64,000 nucleotides of DNA from an uncultured Alphaproteobacteria bacterium (lineage in GTDB: Bacteria > Pseudomonadota > Alphaproteobacteria > Caulobacterales > Caulobacteraceae), in NCBI GenBank assembly GCA_903822175.1, contig CAIJOB010000038.1, positions 1 to 64,000 on the forward strand, in the 5' to 3' direction. Positions 33,497-41,632 of this stretch are shown in pieces. A model generated the notes under the pieces. That model did not search any database. It was not told the origin of the DNA and saw only the letters and a program-made list of their open reading frames with translations. Numbering within the stretch: the first letter of the stretch is position 1; every line of letters begins with the position of its first letter. A program made the translations under genes and the position numbers.

Positions 33497-35254
33497 ATGA
33501 CCATCAAAACGTCGCTGCTCAGCAGCGCGGCGCTGGGTGTCATCTGTGCGTTGAGCATGGTGGGCGCGGCGGACGCCGCGGCCAAGCATAAGGCGGCGGC
33601 CGGCGAGCCCAGCCTCGCCGAACAGGTCAAGCAGCTGCAGGCGACGGTGGAGTCGCTGGAGCAGACGGTGCAGGCCCAGGCGGCCGCCCAGCAGCAGTCG
33701 CAGGCCGCGACCGCGGCTCAGCTGCAGGACGCCCAGTCTCGCGCCGACGCGGCCACCGCGGCGGCCAAGTCGGCTCAGGCCAAGCTCGACATGCAGATCC
33801 AGCAGATCCCCGGTTCGGTGCAGACCGCTGTCGCGGCCCTGCCCAAGTCGGCCCCGACCACCATCGACAAGATGAAGTACAAGGGCATCACCATCACGCC
33901 CGGCGGCTATCTGGAGGCGGCAGGCATCTATCGCTCGAAGAACATCGAGAGCGACATGGCGTCCAGCTACGCCAAGATCCCCTTCGAGAACGCGCCGCTG
34001 TCGAAGACGCAGGAGTTCCGCGAATCGGAACGTCAGAGCCGGCTGACCTTGCTGGCGGCCGGCGACGTCACGCCGACCATGCATGCTGTCATGTACGGCG
34101 AGTTCGACTTCCTGGGCGCCGCCCAGACCGCCAACTCCAACGAGAGCAACTCCTTCACCCCGCGGACCCGGGTGCTGTACGGCACCGTCGACTGGGACGA
34201 TCTGGGCCTGCACTTCCTGGCCGGCGACAACTGGTCCCTGGCGACGCTGAACTCCAAGGGCATCACGCCGCGCAACGAAGTGCCGCCGCCGGCCATCGAC
34301 GCCCAGTACGTCCCGGGCTTCGCCTGGGCGCGTCAGCCGCAGATCCGCATCACCAAGGACTTCGCCGACAAGCAGGGCTGGCTGGCAGTCTCGCTGGAGA
34401 ACCCGCAGACCAACTTCACCGGTACGGCGGGCAACCAGCTGCCGGCCGGCGTCAGCGTCCTCGACCTGGTCGGCGGCAACGGCACCATCAACCCGGCCCC
34501 GGTGGGCTCGGCCGCCTTCTCCGGCTTCAACACCGTCAACACCACCTCGCTGAACAAGCTGCCTGACCTGATCGGCAAGGTGGCCTTCGAGCCTGACATC
34601 GGCGGTGCGCGGCCGCTGCATGTCGAGCTCTTCGGCATTTATCGCCAGTTCTACAACCAGATCACCGTCACCGCGGCCAACACGCTGGGCCTGGCGCCGG
34701 GCGTCAGCGAGCGGACCGAAACCGGCGGCGGCTGGGGCGGCAGCGTCACGGCCACGGTGGTGCCGAAGATCCTCGACCTGCAGGCCTCGTTCCTGACCGG
34801 CAAGGGCATCGGCCGCTATGGTTCCTCGCAGCTCTCAGACGCGACGCTGAACTTCGACGGCTCGGTGGCCCCGATCCACGAGACCATGTTCCTGGTGGGC
34901 GGCACCTGGCACACGACGCCGAAGCTCGACGTCTATCTGTTCGGCGGCCAGGAGCGGGAGAACTCGCAGATCAGCTCGGTCGGCACGACCAACTACGGCT
35001 ACGGCAACCTCGCCAACACGGTCTTCACCTCGGCCGGCTGTACGACGGTCGGCGGCGCTTGCTCGGCCACGGTCCGCAGCGTCGCGCAGATCACCGGCGG
35101 CATCTGGGACAAGGCCTTCACCGGTTCCTACGGCCAGATCCGCCTGGGCCTGCAGTACTCGCACACCTGGCTCGACGCCTTCTCGGGTGGCGGCTACACG
35201 CCCAAGACCTCGGCGGACATGATCTTCACCAGCTTCCGCTACTACCCCTTCTAG
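33497..35254 (+). CDS. Outer-membrane porin-like beta-barrel (DcaP-like)
   Basis: 585 aa. Signal peptide (1-27), a periplasmic Gln/Ala-rich coiled coil (about 35-100, with SLAEQVKQLQATVESLEQTV), then a beta-barrel from about residue 130 (ITITPGGYLEAAGIYRS) to a terminal aromatic strand ending RYYPF, the usual Bam signal. Layout matches DcaP-type trimeric porins, which have an N-terminal coiled coil. Preceded by a possible Pho box and followed by a strong terminator, so it is monocistronic. Solute unknown. Confidence 0.82.
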   Translation: MTIKTSLLSSAALGVICALSMVGAADAAAKHKAAAGEPSLAEQVKQLQATVESLEQTVQAQAAAQQQSQAATAAQLQDAQSRADAATAAAKSAQAKLDMQIQQIPGSVQTAVAALPKSAPTTIDKMKYKGITITPGGYLEAAGIYRSKNIESDMASSYAKIPFENAPLSKTQEFRESERQSRLTLLAAGDVTPTMHAVMYGEFDFLGAAQTANSNESNSFTPRTRVLYGTVDWDDLGLHFLAGDNWSLATLNSKGITPRNEVPPPAIDAQYVPGFAWARQPQIRITKDFADKQGWLAVSLENPQTNFTGTAGNQLPAGVSVLDLVGGNGTINPAPVGSAAFSGFNTVNTTSLNKLPDLIGKVAFEPDIGGARPLHVELFGIYRQFYNQITVTAANTLGLAPGVSERTETGGGWGGSVTATVVPKILDLQASFLTGKGIGRYGSSQLSDATLNFDGSVAPIHETMFLVGGTWHTTPKLDVYLFGGQERENSQISSVGTTNYGYGNLANTVFTSAGCTTVGGACSATVRSVAQITGGIWDKAFTGSYGQIRLGLQYSHTWLDAFSGGGYTPKTSADMIFTSFRYYPF

Positions 35255-35277
35255 ATCGAAGCGGTCGGACGAGATCA

Positions 35278-35309
35278 GGGGGAGCGCCGGCGACGGCGCT
35301 CCCCTTTTT
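35278..35309 (+). terminator. Intrinsic terminator after the porin gene
   Basis: GGGGAGCGCCG, loop GCGA, CGGCGCTCCCC, then TTTTT: a long GC stem with a T tract 24 bases after the porin stop. One of the two clearest Rho-independent terminators in the window. Confidence 0.9.
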
Positions 35310-35355
35310 CGTGCCTCCCAGCTAGGCTACCCACGGATCAAACCGGGGGTGAGCG

Positions 35356-35898
35356 ATGCGTCGTCTGGCGGCCGCGATGTTGGCGGCAATGATGCTCGCG
35401 GGATGCGCGACCGCGCCGAAGCCCGCGGCGCCTGCGGGTGACGCCCAGGCGACCTGGGAGGCCGGGCAGGAGGTCTATCTCGCCTGGAACAGCACGCGCG
35501 CCGGTTGGCGGACCACGGGCGATGGGCTGCAGGCCAGACGGCTGTCGCCCGCCAAGCCCAAGGCGGCCCAGCCGTCGAAGGGCTGTACGGTGACCGTCAA
35601 CTACGAGGGCCGACTGATCAACGGCGGGATCTTCGACTCATCCTTACTACGCCACGAGCCCGCGACTTTCCCGCTCGGCAAGGTGATCAAGGGTTGGGGC
35701 GAGGGCGTGCCGATGATGCGGGTCGGCGAGACCTGGGAGTTCGCGATCCCTGCTGCTCTGGCCTACCGCGACCGGGCGATCCGCATCGACGAGCCGGGCA
35801 AGACTTCGATCTTCAAGAACTCGACCCTGATCTTCAAGATCGAGCTCCTGAGTCTCGGCGCCGACTGCGGCGTGGCCGACACCGTGAAGGTTGGCTAG
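35356..35898 (+). CDS. FKBP-type peptidyl-prolyl isomerase lipoprotein
   Basis: 180 aa. Lipobox MMLAGC with acylated Cys17, then a short linker and an FKBP domain: VTVNYEGRLINGGIFDSS, PLGKVIKGWGEGVPMMRVGE, EFAIPAALAYRD. The start of the domain carries an extra WEAGQEVYLAWNSTRAGWRT segment typical of the periplasmic group. Helps fold envelope proteins. It is expected to depend on lgt for lipidation. Stop shared in a CTAG with the OsmC gene. Confidence 0.88.
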   Translation: MRRLAAAMLAAMMLAGCATAPKPAAPAGDAQATWEAGQEVYLAWNSTRAGWRTTGDGLQARRLSPAKPKAAQPSKGCTVTVNYEGRLINGGIFDSSLLRHEPATFPLGKVIKGWGEGVPMMRVGETWEFAIPAALAYRDRAIRIDEPGKTSIFKNSTLIFKIELLSLGADCGVADTVKVG

Positions 35899-36428
35899 GT
35901 CCGGCAGGCCTCTTCCATGGTCTTTACGTGCTCGCCGGTCGGGGTCCCGTCGCCCAGGCTGACGTCGGGCGGGACCAGGCTGGAGGAGATATCCGAGCCG
36001 CGCTCCAGGGTCAGGTGCACCGGGCAGCGTTCGGCGATCTCCATCAGCCGCGTGCGCTGAGCCTCATCCAGCGGGCCTTCCAGGGTGATCTCGCGGTGGA
36101 AGCTGTCGCGCGCCTGCAGGGTCCCGCGGTGGTGGGTCACCCGCACCCGCGCCCGGGTGAGCGGCCAGGTCTTGCGCTGCGCGTAGAGCCGCACGGTCAT
36201 GGCTGTGCACGACCCCAGGGCGGCGCAGAGCAGGTCGAAGGGGTTGGGGCCCGTGCCCAGGCCGCCGGCCGAGATCGGTTCATCGATCAAGATGGCTGAG
36301 GTTCCGGTGCGCGCCTCCACCTGGAAACGGCCAAGCCCGGTTTCCTCGACGAAGGTCGGCTCGCCGTCAGGGTTCGGATTGGTGGGGGTTTCACTCAAGG
36401 CGCGCCTCCTCTTGGTCTTTAGCTTCAC
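35895..36428 (-). CDS. OsmC/Ohr-family peroxide-reducing protein
   Basis: 177 aa. The two catalytic cysteines are in LLCAALGSCTAMTVRLYA (the second Cys) and AERCPVHLTLER; GPNPFDLL precedes the first, as in OsmC-like peroxiredoxins. Reduces organic hydroperoxides. The N-terminal 20 residues are basic and variable; the Met at about residue 1 (36428) is the only early ATG. Not closely tied to a neighbour. Confidence 0.87.
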   Translation of the reverse strand: MKLKTKRRRALSETPTNPNPDGEPTFVEETGLGRFQVEARTGTSAILIDEPISAGGLGTGPNPFDLLCAALGSCTAMTVRLYAQRKTWPLTRARVRVTHHRGTLQARDSFHREITLEGPLDEAQRTRLMEIAERCPVHLTLERGSDISSSLVPPDVSLGDGTPTGEHVKTMEEACRT

Positions 36429-36830
36429 CTGAAGCGTCTCTGCGGGGACATCTGCGGCGGCCAGATGTCAACTTCGTTCGACTTCGCCACGTTTTCGAGA
36501 CGCTGGCGATACGAACCGGCCCTACTCACGCCTTGCGGGGTCATCAGTTTGTGGCTGTGCGGCGAGGCGGTGCTTCCTCCCCCCTAGTCCGGCTCGGCGC
36601 ACAGGAAGACCGGTTCCGCTCGGCCATCAGCCCCCAGGCTTCGCGGCGCCGCTAACGGCTCCTCCGTTCCGCACGGAGGGGCCGTCTTCGTTTGGGGCGC
36701 AGCACAGACCTGGCCCAGATGACAGAAATGGGCGGAGCGGTGGTCTCGTTGGCGCGTTTCGGTGTAAGAGGCCTGCTCGCCGGCCCGGTTCCCCGCGCCT
36801 CGCCGCTCCTCTTCGACGAAAGACCCGACC
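36429..36830. other. 402-base gap with a strong hairpin
   Basis: Between the OsmC gene and the 52-aa protein. The region holds a long hairpin at 36657-36683 (GGCTCCTCCGT, loop TCCGC, ACGGAGGGGCC) followed by GTCTTCGTTT, which could be a terminator, and GC-rich sequence before it with the character of a structured RNA. A minus-strand open frame across it (36584-36847) has no family features and no Shine-Dalgarno, so I do not call it. A small RNA ending at the hairpin is possible. Confidence 0.3.
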
Positions 36831-36989
36831 ATGGCGCGCAAGCCCAACTATCCTTTCGAGCGCATGGAGCGCGAACGGCAGAAGGCCGCCAAGGTCGCCG
36901 AGAAGGCCCGCGTCAAGGCCGAGGCCAAGGAGCGCGCGCGCCTGGATGCGGGCGGCGCGCCGGCCCCGTCCGACGACGACCAGGCCTGA
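36831..36989 (+). CDS. 52-aa highly charged small protein
   Basis: ATG at 36831 to TGA 36987-36989. Begins MARKPNYPFERMERERQKAA, continues as a Lys/Ala/Glu-rich helix and ends in an acidic tail (SDDDQA). Small basic-helix proteins of this kind are widely conserved in Caulobacterales, with no known function. The next gene starts 4 bases after its stop, so the pair is an operon. Confidence 0.7.
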   Translation: MARKPNYPFERMERERQKAAKVAEKARVKAEAKERARLDAGGAPAPSDDDQA

Positions 36990-36993
36990 GATC

Positions 36994-37257
36994 ATGGCCG
37001 ACAACGCGATCTACAACCACGAGACGGTGGCGCTCGACGGCGAGCATTTCTCGTCCTGCGAATTCCGCGACTGCCGCCTGGTCTATACGGGCGGCCCGCC
37101 GCCGGTGTTCGAAGACTGCCGCATCGACGACTGCGAGTGGAAGTTCGAGGACGGCGCGGCCAACACGCTGGCCTTCATGAAGGTGGTCTGGGGCGCCGGC
37201 GGCAAGGCCCCGATCCAGGGCCTGATCAAGGAAATCACCGGCGGCGGTGGCAAGTAG
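36994..37257 (+). CDS. 87-aa conserved hypothetical protein
   Basis: Begins MADNAIYNHETVALDGEHFS; the middle repeats a Phe/Cys pattern (FSSCEFRDCRLVY, then FEDCRIDDCEWKF), reminiscent of a pentapeptide-repeat or short beta-helix strand, and ends in Gly/Lys-rich sequence. Family unknown to me. ATG at 36994, 4 bases after the 52-aa gene. Converges on the sulfotransferase-like gene with 10 bases between. Confidence 0.7.
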   Translation: MADNAIYNHETVALDGEHFSSCEFRDCRLVYTGGPPPVFEDCRIDDCEWKFEDGAANTLAFMKVVWGAGGKAPIQGLIKEITGGGGK

Positions 37258-37267
37258 GGCGAGGGCC

Positions 37268-37897
37268 CTACTGCATCGCCTTGGCGACCCGGCCGCCGAT
37301 TTCAGCGCCGAACTCCTCGCGTGAATTGACCTTCGGCGTCTCGCCCTCAGGCACGCTCACGCCCAGGAAGTCGCAGAGCGGCCCCCAGCCATCGGACACG
37401 TGATAGATCAGCAGCCGCTCCGGCGGAATGGTCTCGCGGACCTTGGCATTGTGGGCGTTATAGACCGAGATCAGGCGGTCCTTGTCTCGCATCTGGCCGC
37501 CGAACAGCGGCGCGATCACCTTGCTGAGCATCCTCGGGAAGGGCGCATCGAGGTCGAGCGGGCCGCGGTCGGCGAAGATCGTGGCCTGGGTGGAGGCGAA
37601 CCAGTCCTCGGCGTCACGTTCGGTGTGGACGATCTTGGCGTCCGGATAGGCGGCGGCCAATTCCTGATAGTAGGTGGCGTTGGGCCAATCGACGGTCGAG
37701 TTGTAGCCCGCGAAGATCGTGCCCCAGTCGGCGTTGGGGAGATCGTCGGCCGCGGCCGACCACATGTCCGGCGCGGCCGGGTTCTTGAACACCTCGACCA
37801 TGTGGTAGCAGGGCCCCAGGCCGATCTGCTCCAGCGCCAGCTTCAGGGACATGGTCCCCGTGCGGCCATAGCCCGATCCGATCACCTTTAATGTCAT
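37268..37897 (-). CDS. Sulfotransferase-family (P-loop) protein
   Basis: 209 aa. The N-terminal phosphosulfate-binding loop is VIGSGYGRTGTMSLKLALEQ, and a later Arg/Ser-containing 3'-phosphate site is likely at IVHTERDAEDWFAST. Length and pattern fit the small Sulfotransfer_4 group, which is common in marine and soil bacteria but largely unassigned. ATG 37897 follows GGGGGG by 5 bases; the frame is open to 37927. Acceptor unknown. Confidence 0.8.
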   Translation of the reverse strand: MTLKVIGSGYGRTGTMSLKLALEQIGLGPCYHMVEVFKNPAAPDMWSAAADDLPNADWGTIFAGYNSTVDWPNATYYQELAAAYPDAKIVHTERDAEDWFASTQATIFADRGPLDLDAPFPRMLSKVIAPLFGGQMRDKDRLISVYNAHNAKVRETIPPERLLIYHVSDGWGPLCDFLGVSVPEGETPKVNSREEFGAEIGGRVAKAMQ

Positions 37898-37984
37898 TAT
37901 CACCCCCCAAGATTGGCGCGTCCGCACCTTGACCTTAGTCGGGTAGCCGGCTCAAGACCGGCGTTCGATTTTAGGAGACGCCAG

Positions 37985-39040
37985 ATGGCCCGATACGACA
38001 GCATCCTCGGAACGGTTGGAAACACGCCGGTGGTGCGCATCAACCGGCTCGCGCCGGCCGGCGTGAACCTCTTCGTCAAGGTCGAGGCGTTCAACCCACT
38101 GGGCTCGGTCAAGGACCGCCTGGCGCTGGGCGTGATCGAGGCGGCGGAAAAGTCCGGCGAACTGAAGCCCGGCCAGACGGTGATCGAGGCGACCAGCGGC
38201 AACACCGGCATCGGCCTGGCCATGGTCTGCGCGGCCAAGGGCTATCCCCTGGTGGTCACCATGGCCGACAGCTTCTCCGTCGAGCGGCGCCGGCTGATGC
38301 GGTTCCTGGGCGCGAAGGTGATCCTGACGCCCGCGGCGCTCCGCGCCACCAGCATGATCGAAAAGACCAAGGAGCTGGCCGCCAAGCACGGCTGGTTCAT
38401 GACGCGGCAGTTCGAGAACGAGGCCAACGCCGACTTCCACTCCAAGACCACCGCGCCGGAGATCCTCAAGGACTTCGAGGTCGACGGGCTGGACTATTGG
38501 GTGACCGGCTACGGCACCGGCGGGACGCTGAAGGGAGTCGCGCGCGTGCTGCGCGAGAAGAGCCCGAAGACCAAGATCATCGTCTGCGAACCCTCCGACG
38601 CCGCCCTGATCGCCAGCGGCGAAACGCAGGCCTACAACCCCGACGGCACGCCCGCCGCCGGTCACCCGGCCTGGAAGCCGCACCCGATGCAGGGCTGGAC
38701 GCCGGATTTCATCGGCAAGCTGACCGGCGATGCGGCCCACGATCACCTGATCGATCAGCTGGTCGCCATCCCGGGGCCCGAGGCGATCCGGCTGAGCCAG
38801 GAGCTGGCGAAGCAGGAAGGGATCTTCTGCGGCATCACCTCCGGCGCCACCTTCGCCGGCGCCCTGAAGATCGCCGCCGACGCGCCCAAGGGCAGCAACA
38901 TCCTGGCCATGCTGCCGGACACCGGCGAGCGCTACCTGTCGACGCCGCTGTTCGCCGACATCCCCGCCGACATGACCGACGAGGAGCAGGTGATCTTCCG
39001 CTCGACCCCGCTCGGCGTGCCCGATTCGGCGGGGGCCTAG
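37985..39040 (+). CDS. cysK: Cysteine synthase (O-acetylserine sulfhydrylase)
   Basis: 351 aa PLP enzyme of the tryptophan-synthase-beta family. Lys in NPLGSVKDRLA binds PLP; TSGNTGIGLA and the phosphate-binding GTGGTLKGVAR are complete; C-terminal SGATFAGA follows. It has the insert WKPHPMQGWTPDF characteristic of the CysK type. ATG 37985 follows AGGAG. Makes Cys from O-acetylserine and sulfide. The stop shares a CTAG with the next minus-strand gene. Confidence 0.93.
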   Translation: MARYDSILGTVGNTPVVRINRLAPAGVNLFVKVEAFNPLGSVKDRLALGVIEAAEKSGELKPGQTVIEATSGNTGIGLAMVCAAKGYPLVVTMADSFSVERRRLMRFLGAKVILTPAALRATSMIEKTKELAAKHGWFMTRQFENEANADFHSKTTAPEILKDFEVDGLDYWVTGYGTGGTLKGVARVLREKSPKTKIIVCEPSDAALIASGETQAYNPDGTPAAGHPAWKPHPMQGWTPDFIGKLTGDAAHDHLIDQLVAIPGPEAIRLSQELAKQEGIFCGITSGATFAGALKIAADAPKGSNILAMLPDTGERYLSTPLFADIPADMTDEEQVIFRSTPLGVPDSAGA

Positions 39041-39324
39041 CGGAAGACGTAGATCCCGCCGGCGCCCGACGCCGGCGCCTCGGAGAGCCCGCGGATTTCC
39101 AGCCGCGCCCGCCGTGCGCCGCAGAGGCAGCGCAGGCGGGTCTCCAGGCTGGCGGTAGCCTGACGCACCAGGCCCTGGCCGACCCACGGCTTGGGATCGA
39201 TCGGCGCCTCGCGCCCGCAGCTGCAGACGGCCCAAAGGCTGGATCGCGCCGTCAGCGCCTGACTGAGGCGCGGCCAGGCGGGCCAGGTCTCGAAACTGCT
39301 GCGATGGAAAGCGCCGTCTGCCAT
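39037..39324 (-). CDS. 95-aa zinc-ribbon-like hypothetical protein
   Basis: Two Cys-X-Cys-Gly knuckles (AVCSCGREAP and LRCLCGARRA), about 35 residues apart, suggest a small zinc ribbon. A similar motif pair (CG...IDPKPWVGQG...CGARRARLEI) recurs in caulobacterial hypothetical proteins. ATG at 39324. It converges on cysK with a shared CTAG stop. The 216 bases up to the HAD gene hold no gene I can support. Confidence 0.65.
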   Translation of the reverse strand: MADGAFHRSSFETWPAWPRLSQALTARSSLWAVCSCGREAPIDPKPWVGQGLVRQATASLETRLRCLCGARRARLEIRGLSEAPASGAGGIYVFR

Positions 39325-39540
39325 GTCCGTTCTCCGCGAGACGGAACAAAAGCAGAACTTTCGGAGTCGCGCGAGTCCCTAGAAGCTGTGTTCGTCGCCA
39401 GTTGCAACCGCTGATGCGCCGCCAGACCGGGTGGGCTTCCGCTTGGCGGTTCGAAACCCTAGATAGGCCGCTGAGGTGGGGCCGGCCTTATGGCGTCCTT
39501 ATGTGATGGGGCGGCCCAGCGGGCGAATTCGCGGACAAGC

Positions 39541-40230
39541 ATGCGCATCATCTGCGATTTCGACGGCACGATAACCCGTCAGGACGGCACCGACCTGGTG
39601 CTGGAGGCGCTCGCCGCGCCCGAATGGCGCGTGCTGCAGGACGAATGGACGGCCGGGCGGCTGCTGGGCGCGGACTGCATGGTCGGCCAGGTAGCGCTGA
39701 TCGGCGGCTCCGACGCGGATCTCGACGCGACCCTCGACACCGTTGAGCTGGACCCGGATTTCGCGGCGTTCGTCGCCTGGTGTGAAAGCGAGGGCTTTCC
39801 CATCAGCATCGTCAGCGACGGCGTCGACCGCTTCATCACCCGCATCCTCAACCGTCATGGCCTGGACCATCTGCCGGTCACCGCAAACCGCCTGGCCGGC
39901 GAGCCCGGGGCGCGGCGGCTGGAACTGCCCTGGCGGCGCAGCGACTGCGCGGCGGGATCGGGCGTCTGCAAGTGCGCCGCGGCCGCCATCGGCCAGGCGG
40001 CCAATGTGCCCACCGTCTACATCGGCGATGGTCGCTCCGACTTCTGCGCCTCGTCCGGCGCCGACATCCTGTTCGCCAAGGGCGCGCTTGCCGAGCATGC
40101 CGCGACCCGTGGTCGCCCCTACTATCCGTTTGTCACATTTGCCGACGTCCGGCGTAGGCTGGCGTCTCTAGTGGTGGCTAGCTCGGCCGAGCCGGGACGC
40201 CAGACAAACCATCCTTCCGGAGCTTCTTGA
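39541..40230 (+). CDS. HAD-superfamily phosphatase, MtnX-like
   Basis: 229 aa. HAD motif I CDFDGTITRQD, motif II SIVSDGVD, and motif IV GDGRSDFC; the Cys-rich insert CAAGSGVCKC recalls MtnX-type phosphatases. ATG at 39541 (MRIICDFDG) preferred. First gene of a seven-gene run to 46246, coupled to the aminotransferase by TGATG. In this cluster it could remove a phosphate from an intermediate (inference). Confidence 0.82.
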   Translation: MRIICDFDGTITRQDGTDLVLEALAAPEWRVLQDEWTAGRLLGADCMVGQVALIGGSDADLDATLDTVELDPDFAAFVAWCESEGFPISIVSDGVDRFITRILNRHGLDHLPVTANRLAGEPGARRLELPWRRSDCAAGSGVCKCAAAAIGQAANVPTVYIGDGRSDFCASSGADILFAKGALAEHAATRGRPYYPFVTFADVRRRLASLVVASSAEPGRQTNHPSGAS

Positions 40231-41621
40231 TGTACGACGCCGCCGCCCCCTTGACCGAAGCGGAGCTTCGCGAACTCGACGCGCAATACTGCTCGTGGGG
40301 GGACACCGTCCATTACATGGACGAGCCGAAGTTCTTCGAGAGCTGCGAAGGCAGCTACATGTTCGACGCCGAGGGCCGGCCCTACCTCGACCTGCAGATG
40401 TGGTACTCGACGGTCAACTTCGGCTACGCCAACCCGCGCCTGAACGCCGCCGCCCATGCCCAGCTGAACCGTCTGCCGCAGGTCGCCTCCTCGCACCTGC
40501 ACCGTGAGAAGATCGAGCTCGCCGCCCTCATCGCCCGCGACGTCGAGGCCAAGTTCGGGCGCAAGGGCCGGGTGCACTTCAACGTCGGCGGCGCCCAGGC
40601 GATCGATGACAGCCTGAAGATCGTGCGCAATTCGGCCGGCGGCCGGACCCGGATGTTCTCGTTCCAGGGCGGCTATCACGGCCGGACGCTCGGCGCGTCG
40701 ACGATCACCTCGTCCTACCGCTACCGCCGCCGTTTCGGCCACTTCGGCGACACCGCCCACTTCCTCGAATTCCCCTACGCCTTCCGCGGCCCCAAGGGCA
40801 TGAGCAAGGAGGAGTACGGCGAGAAGATCGTCGCCGACTTCGCCCGCCTGTTCGAAAGTGATTTCCACGCCGTCTACGACGTGAAGGCCGAGCAGTCGGA
40901 GTTCGCCGCCCTCTACGCCGAGCCGATCCAGGGCACCGGCGGCTATGTGATCCCGCCGCTCAACTTCTTCAAAGGGATGAAGAAGGTGCTCGACCAGTAC
41001 GGCGTCATGCTGGTGGTCGACGAGGTGCAGATGGGCATGTACCGGACCGGCAAGCTGTGGGCGATCGAGTACTTCGGGGTGCAGCCCGACGTGATGGTGT
41101 TCGGCAAGTCGGTGACCAATGGCCTCAATCCCCTGGCCGGGGTCTGGGCGCGCGATGAGCTGATCAATCCGACGGTCTTCCCGCCCGGTTCGACCCACTC
41201 GACCTTCAACGCCAACCCGATGGGGACGGCCGTGGCGCTGGAGACCCTGCGCATGGCCACGCAAGGGGACTACGAGCGGACGGTGCCGGAGAAGGGCGCC
41301 TATTTCCTCGATGGCCTGAAGGAGCTGCAGCGCCGCTGGCCGCAGATCGGCGACGTGGACGGCCTGGGCCTCGCACTCCGTTGTGAGCTCTGCCAGGCCG
41401 ACGGCTTCACGCCGGACAAGGCGTTGATGGACCGCATGGTGGCCGAGGGGCTGAAGGGCGATCTGCTGGTCGACGGCAAGCCCATGGGCCTGATCCTCAA
41501 CGTCGGCGGCTACTACAAGAACGTCATCACGCTCGCGCCCTCGCTGGACATCACCAAGGACGAGATCGACCTGGCGCTGAAGCTCCTCGACATGCTGCTC
41601 CGCCGCTGCGTGGAGGCCTGA
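40230..41621 (+). CDS. Class III PLP aminotransferase
   Basis: 463 aa, fold type I, ornithine/GABA/diaminobutyrate aminotransferase group. FNVGGAQAIDDSLKIVRN is the cofactor-pocket motif; VVDEVQMGMYRTGKLW and the PLP Lys in FGKSVTNGLNPLAG follow. The pocket motif has Gly-Gln in place of the usual Ser-Gly/Ser-Glu, which may bear on substrate choice. GGAG is 7 bases before the ATG, which overlaps the HAD TGA. Amine donor or acceptor unknown. Confidence 0.88.
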   Translation: MYDAAAPLTEAELRELDAQYCSWGDTVHYMDEPKFFESCEGSYMFDAEGRPYLDLQMWYSTVNFGYANPRLNAAAHAQLNRLPQVASSHLHREKIELAALIARDVEAKFGRKGRVHFNVGGAQAIDDSLKIVRNSAGGRTRMFSFQGGYHGRTLGASTITSSYRYRRRFGHFGDTAHFLEFPYAFRGPKGMSKEEYGEKIVADFARLFESDFHAVYDVKAEQSEFAALYAEPIQGTGGYVIPPLNFFKGMKKVLDQYGVMLVVDEVQMGMYRTGKLWAIEYFGVQPDVMVFGKSVTNGLNPLAGVWARDELINPTVFPPGSTHSTFNANPMGTAVALETLRMATQGDYERTVPEKGAYFLDGLKELQRRWPQIGDVDGLGLALRCELCQADGFTPDKALMDRMVAEGLKGDLLVDGKPMGLILNVGGYYKNVITLAPSLDITKDEIDLALKLLDMLLRRCVEA

Positions 41622-41632
41622 TCGGTTCAGCC

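Noticed and set aside
36584-36847. 87-codon minus-strand gene in the gap after OsmC
   Set aside because: No Shine-Dalgarno, no hydrophobic or domain pattern, and it reads through the strong hairpin.
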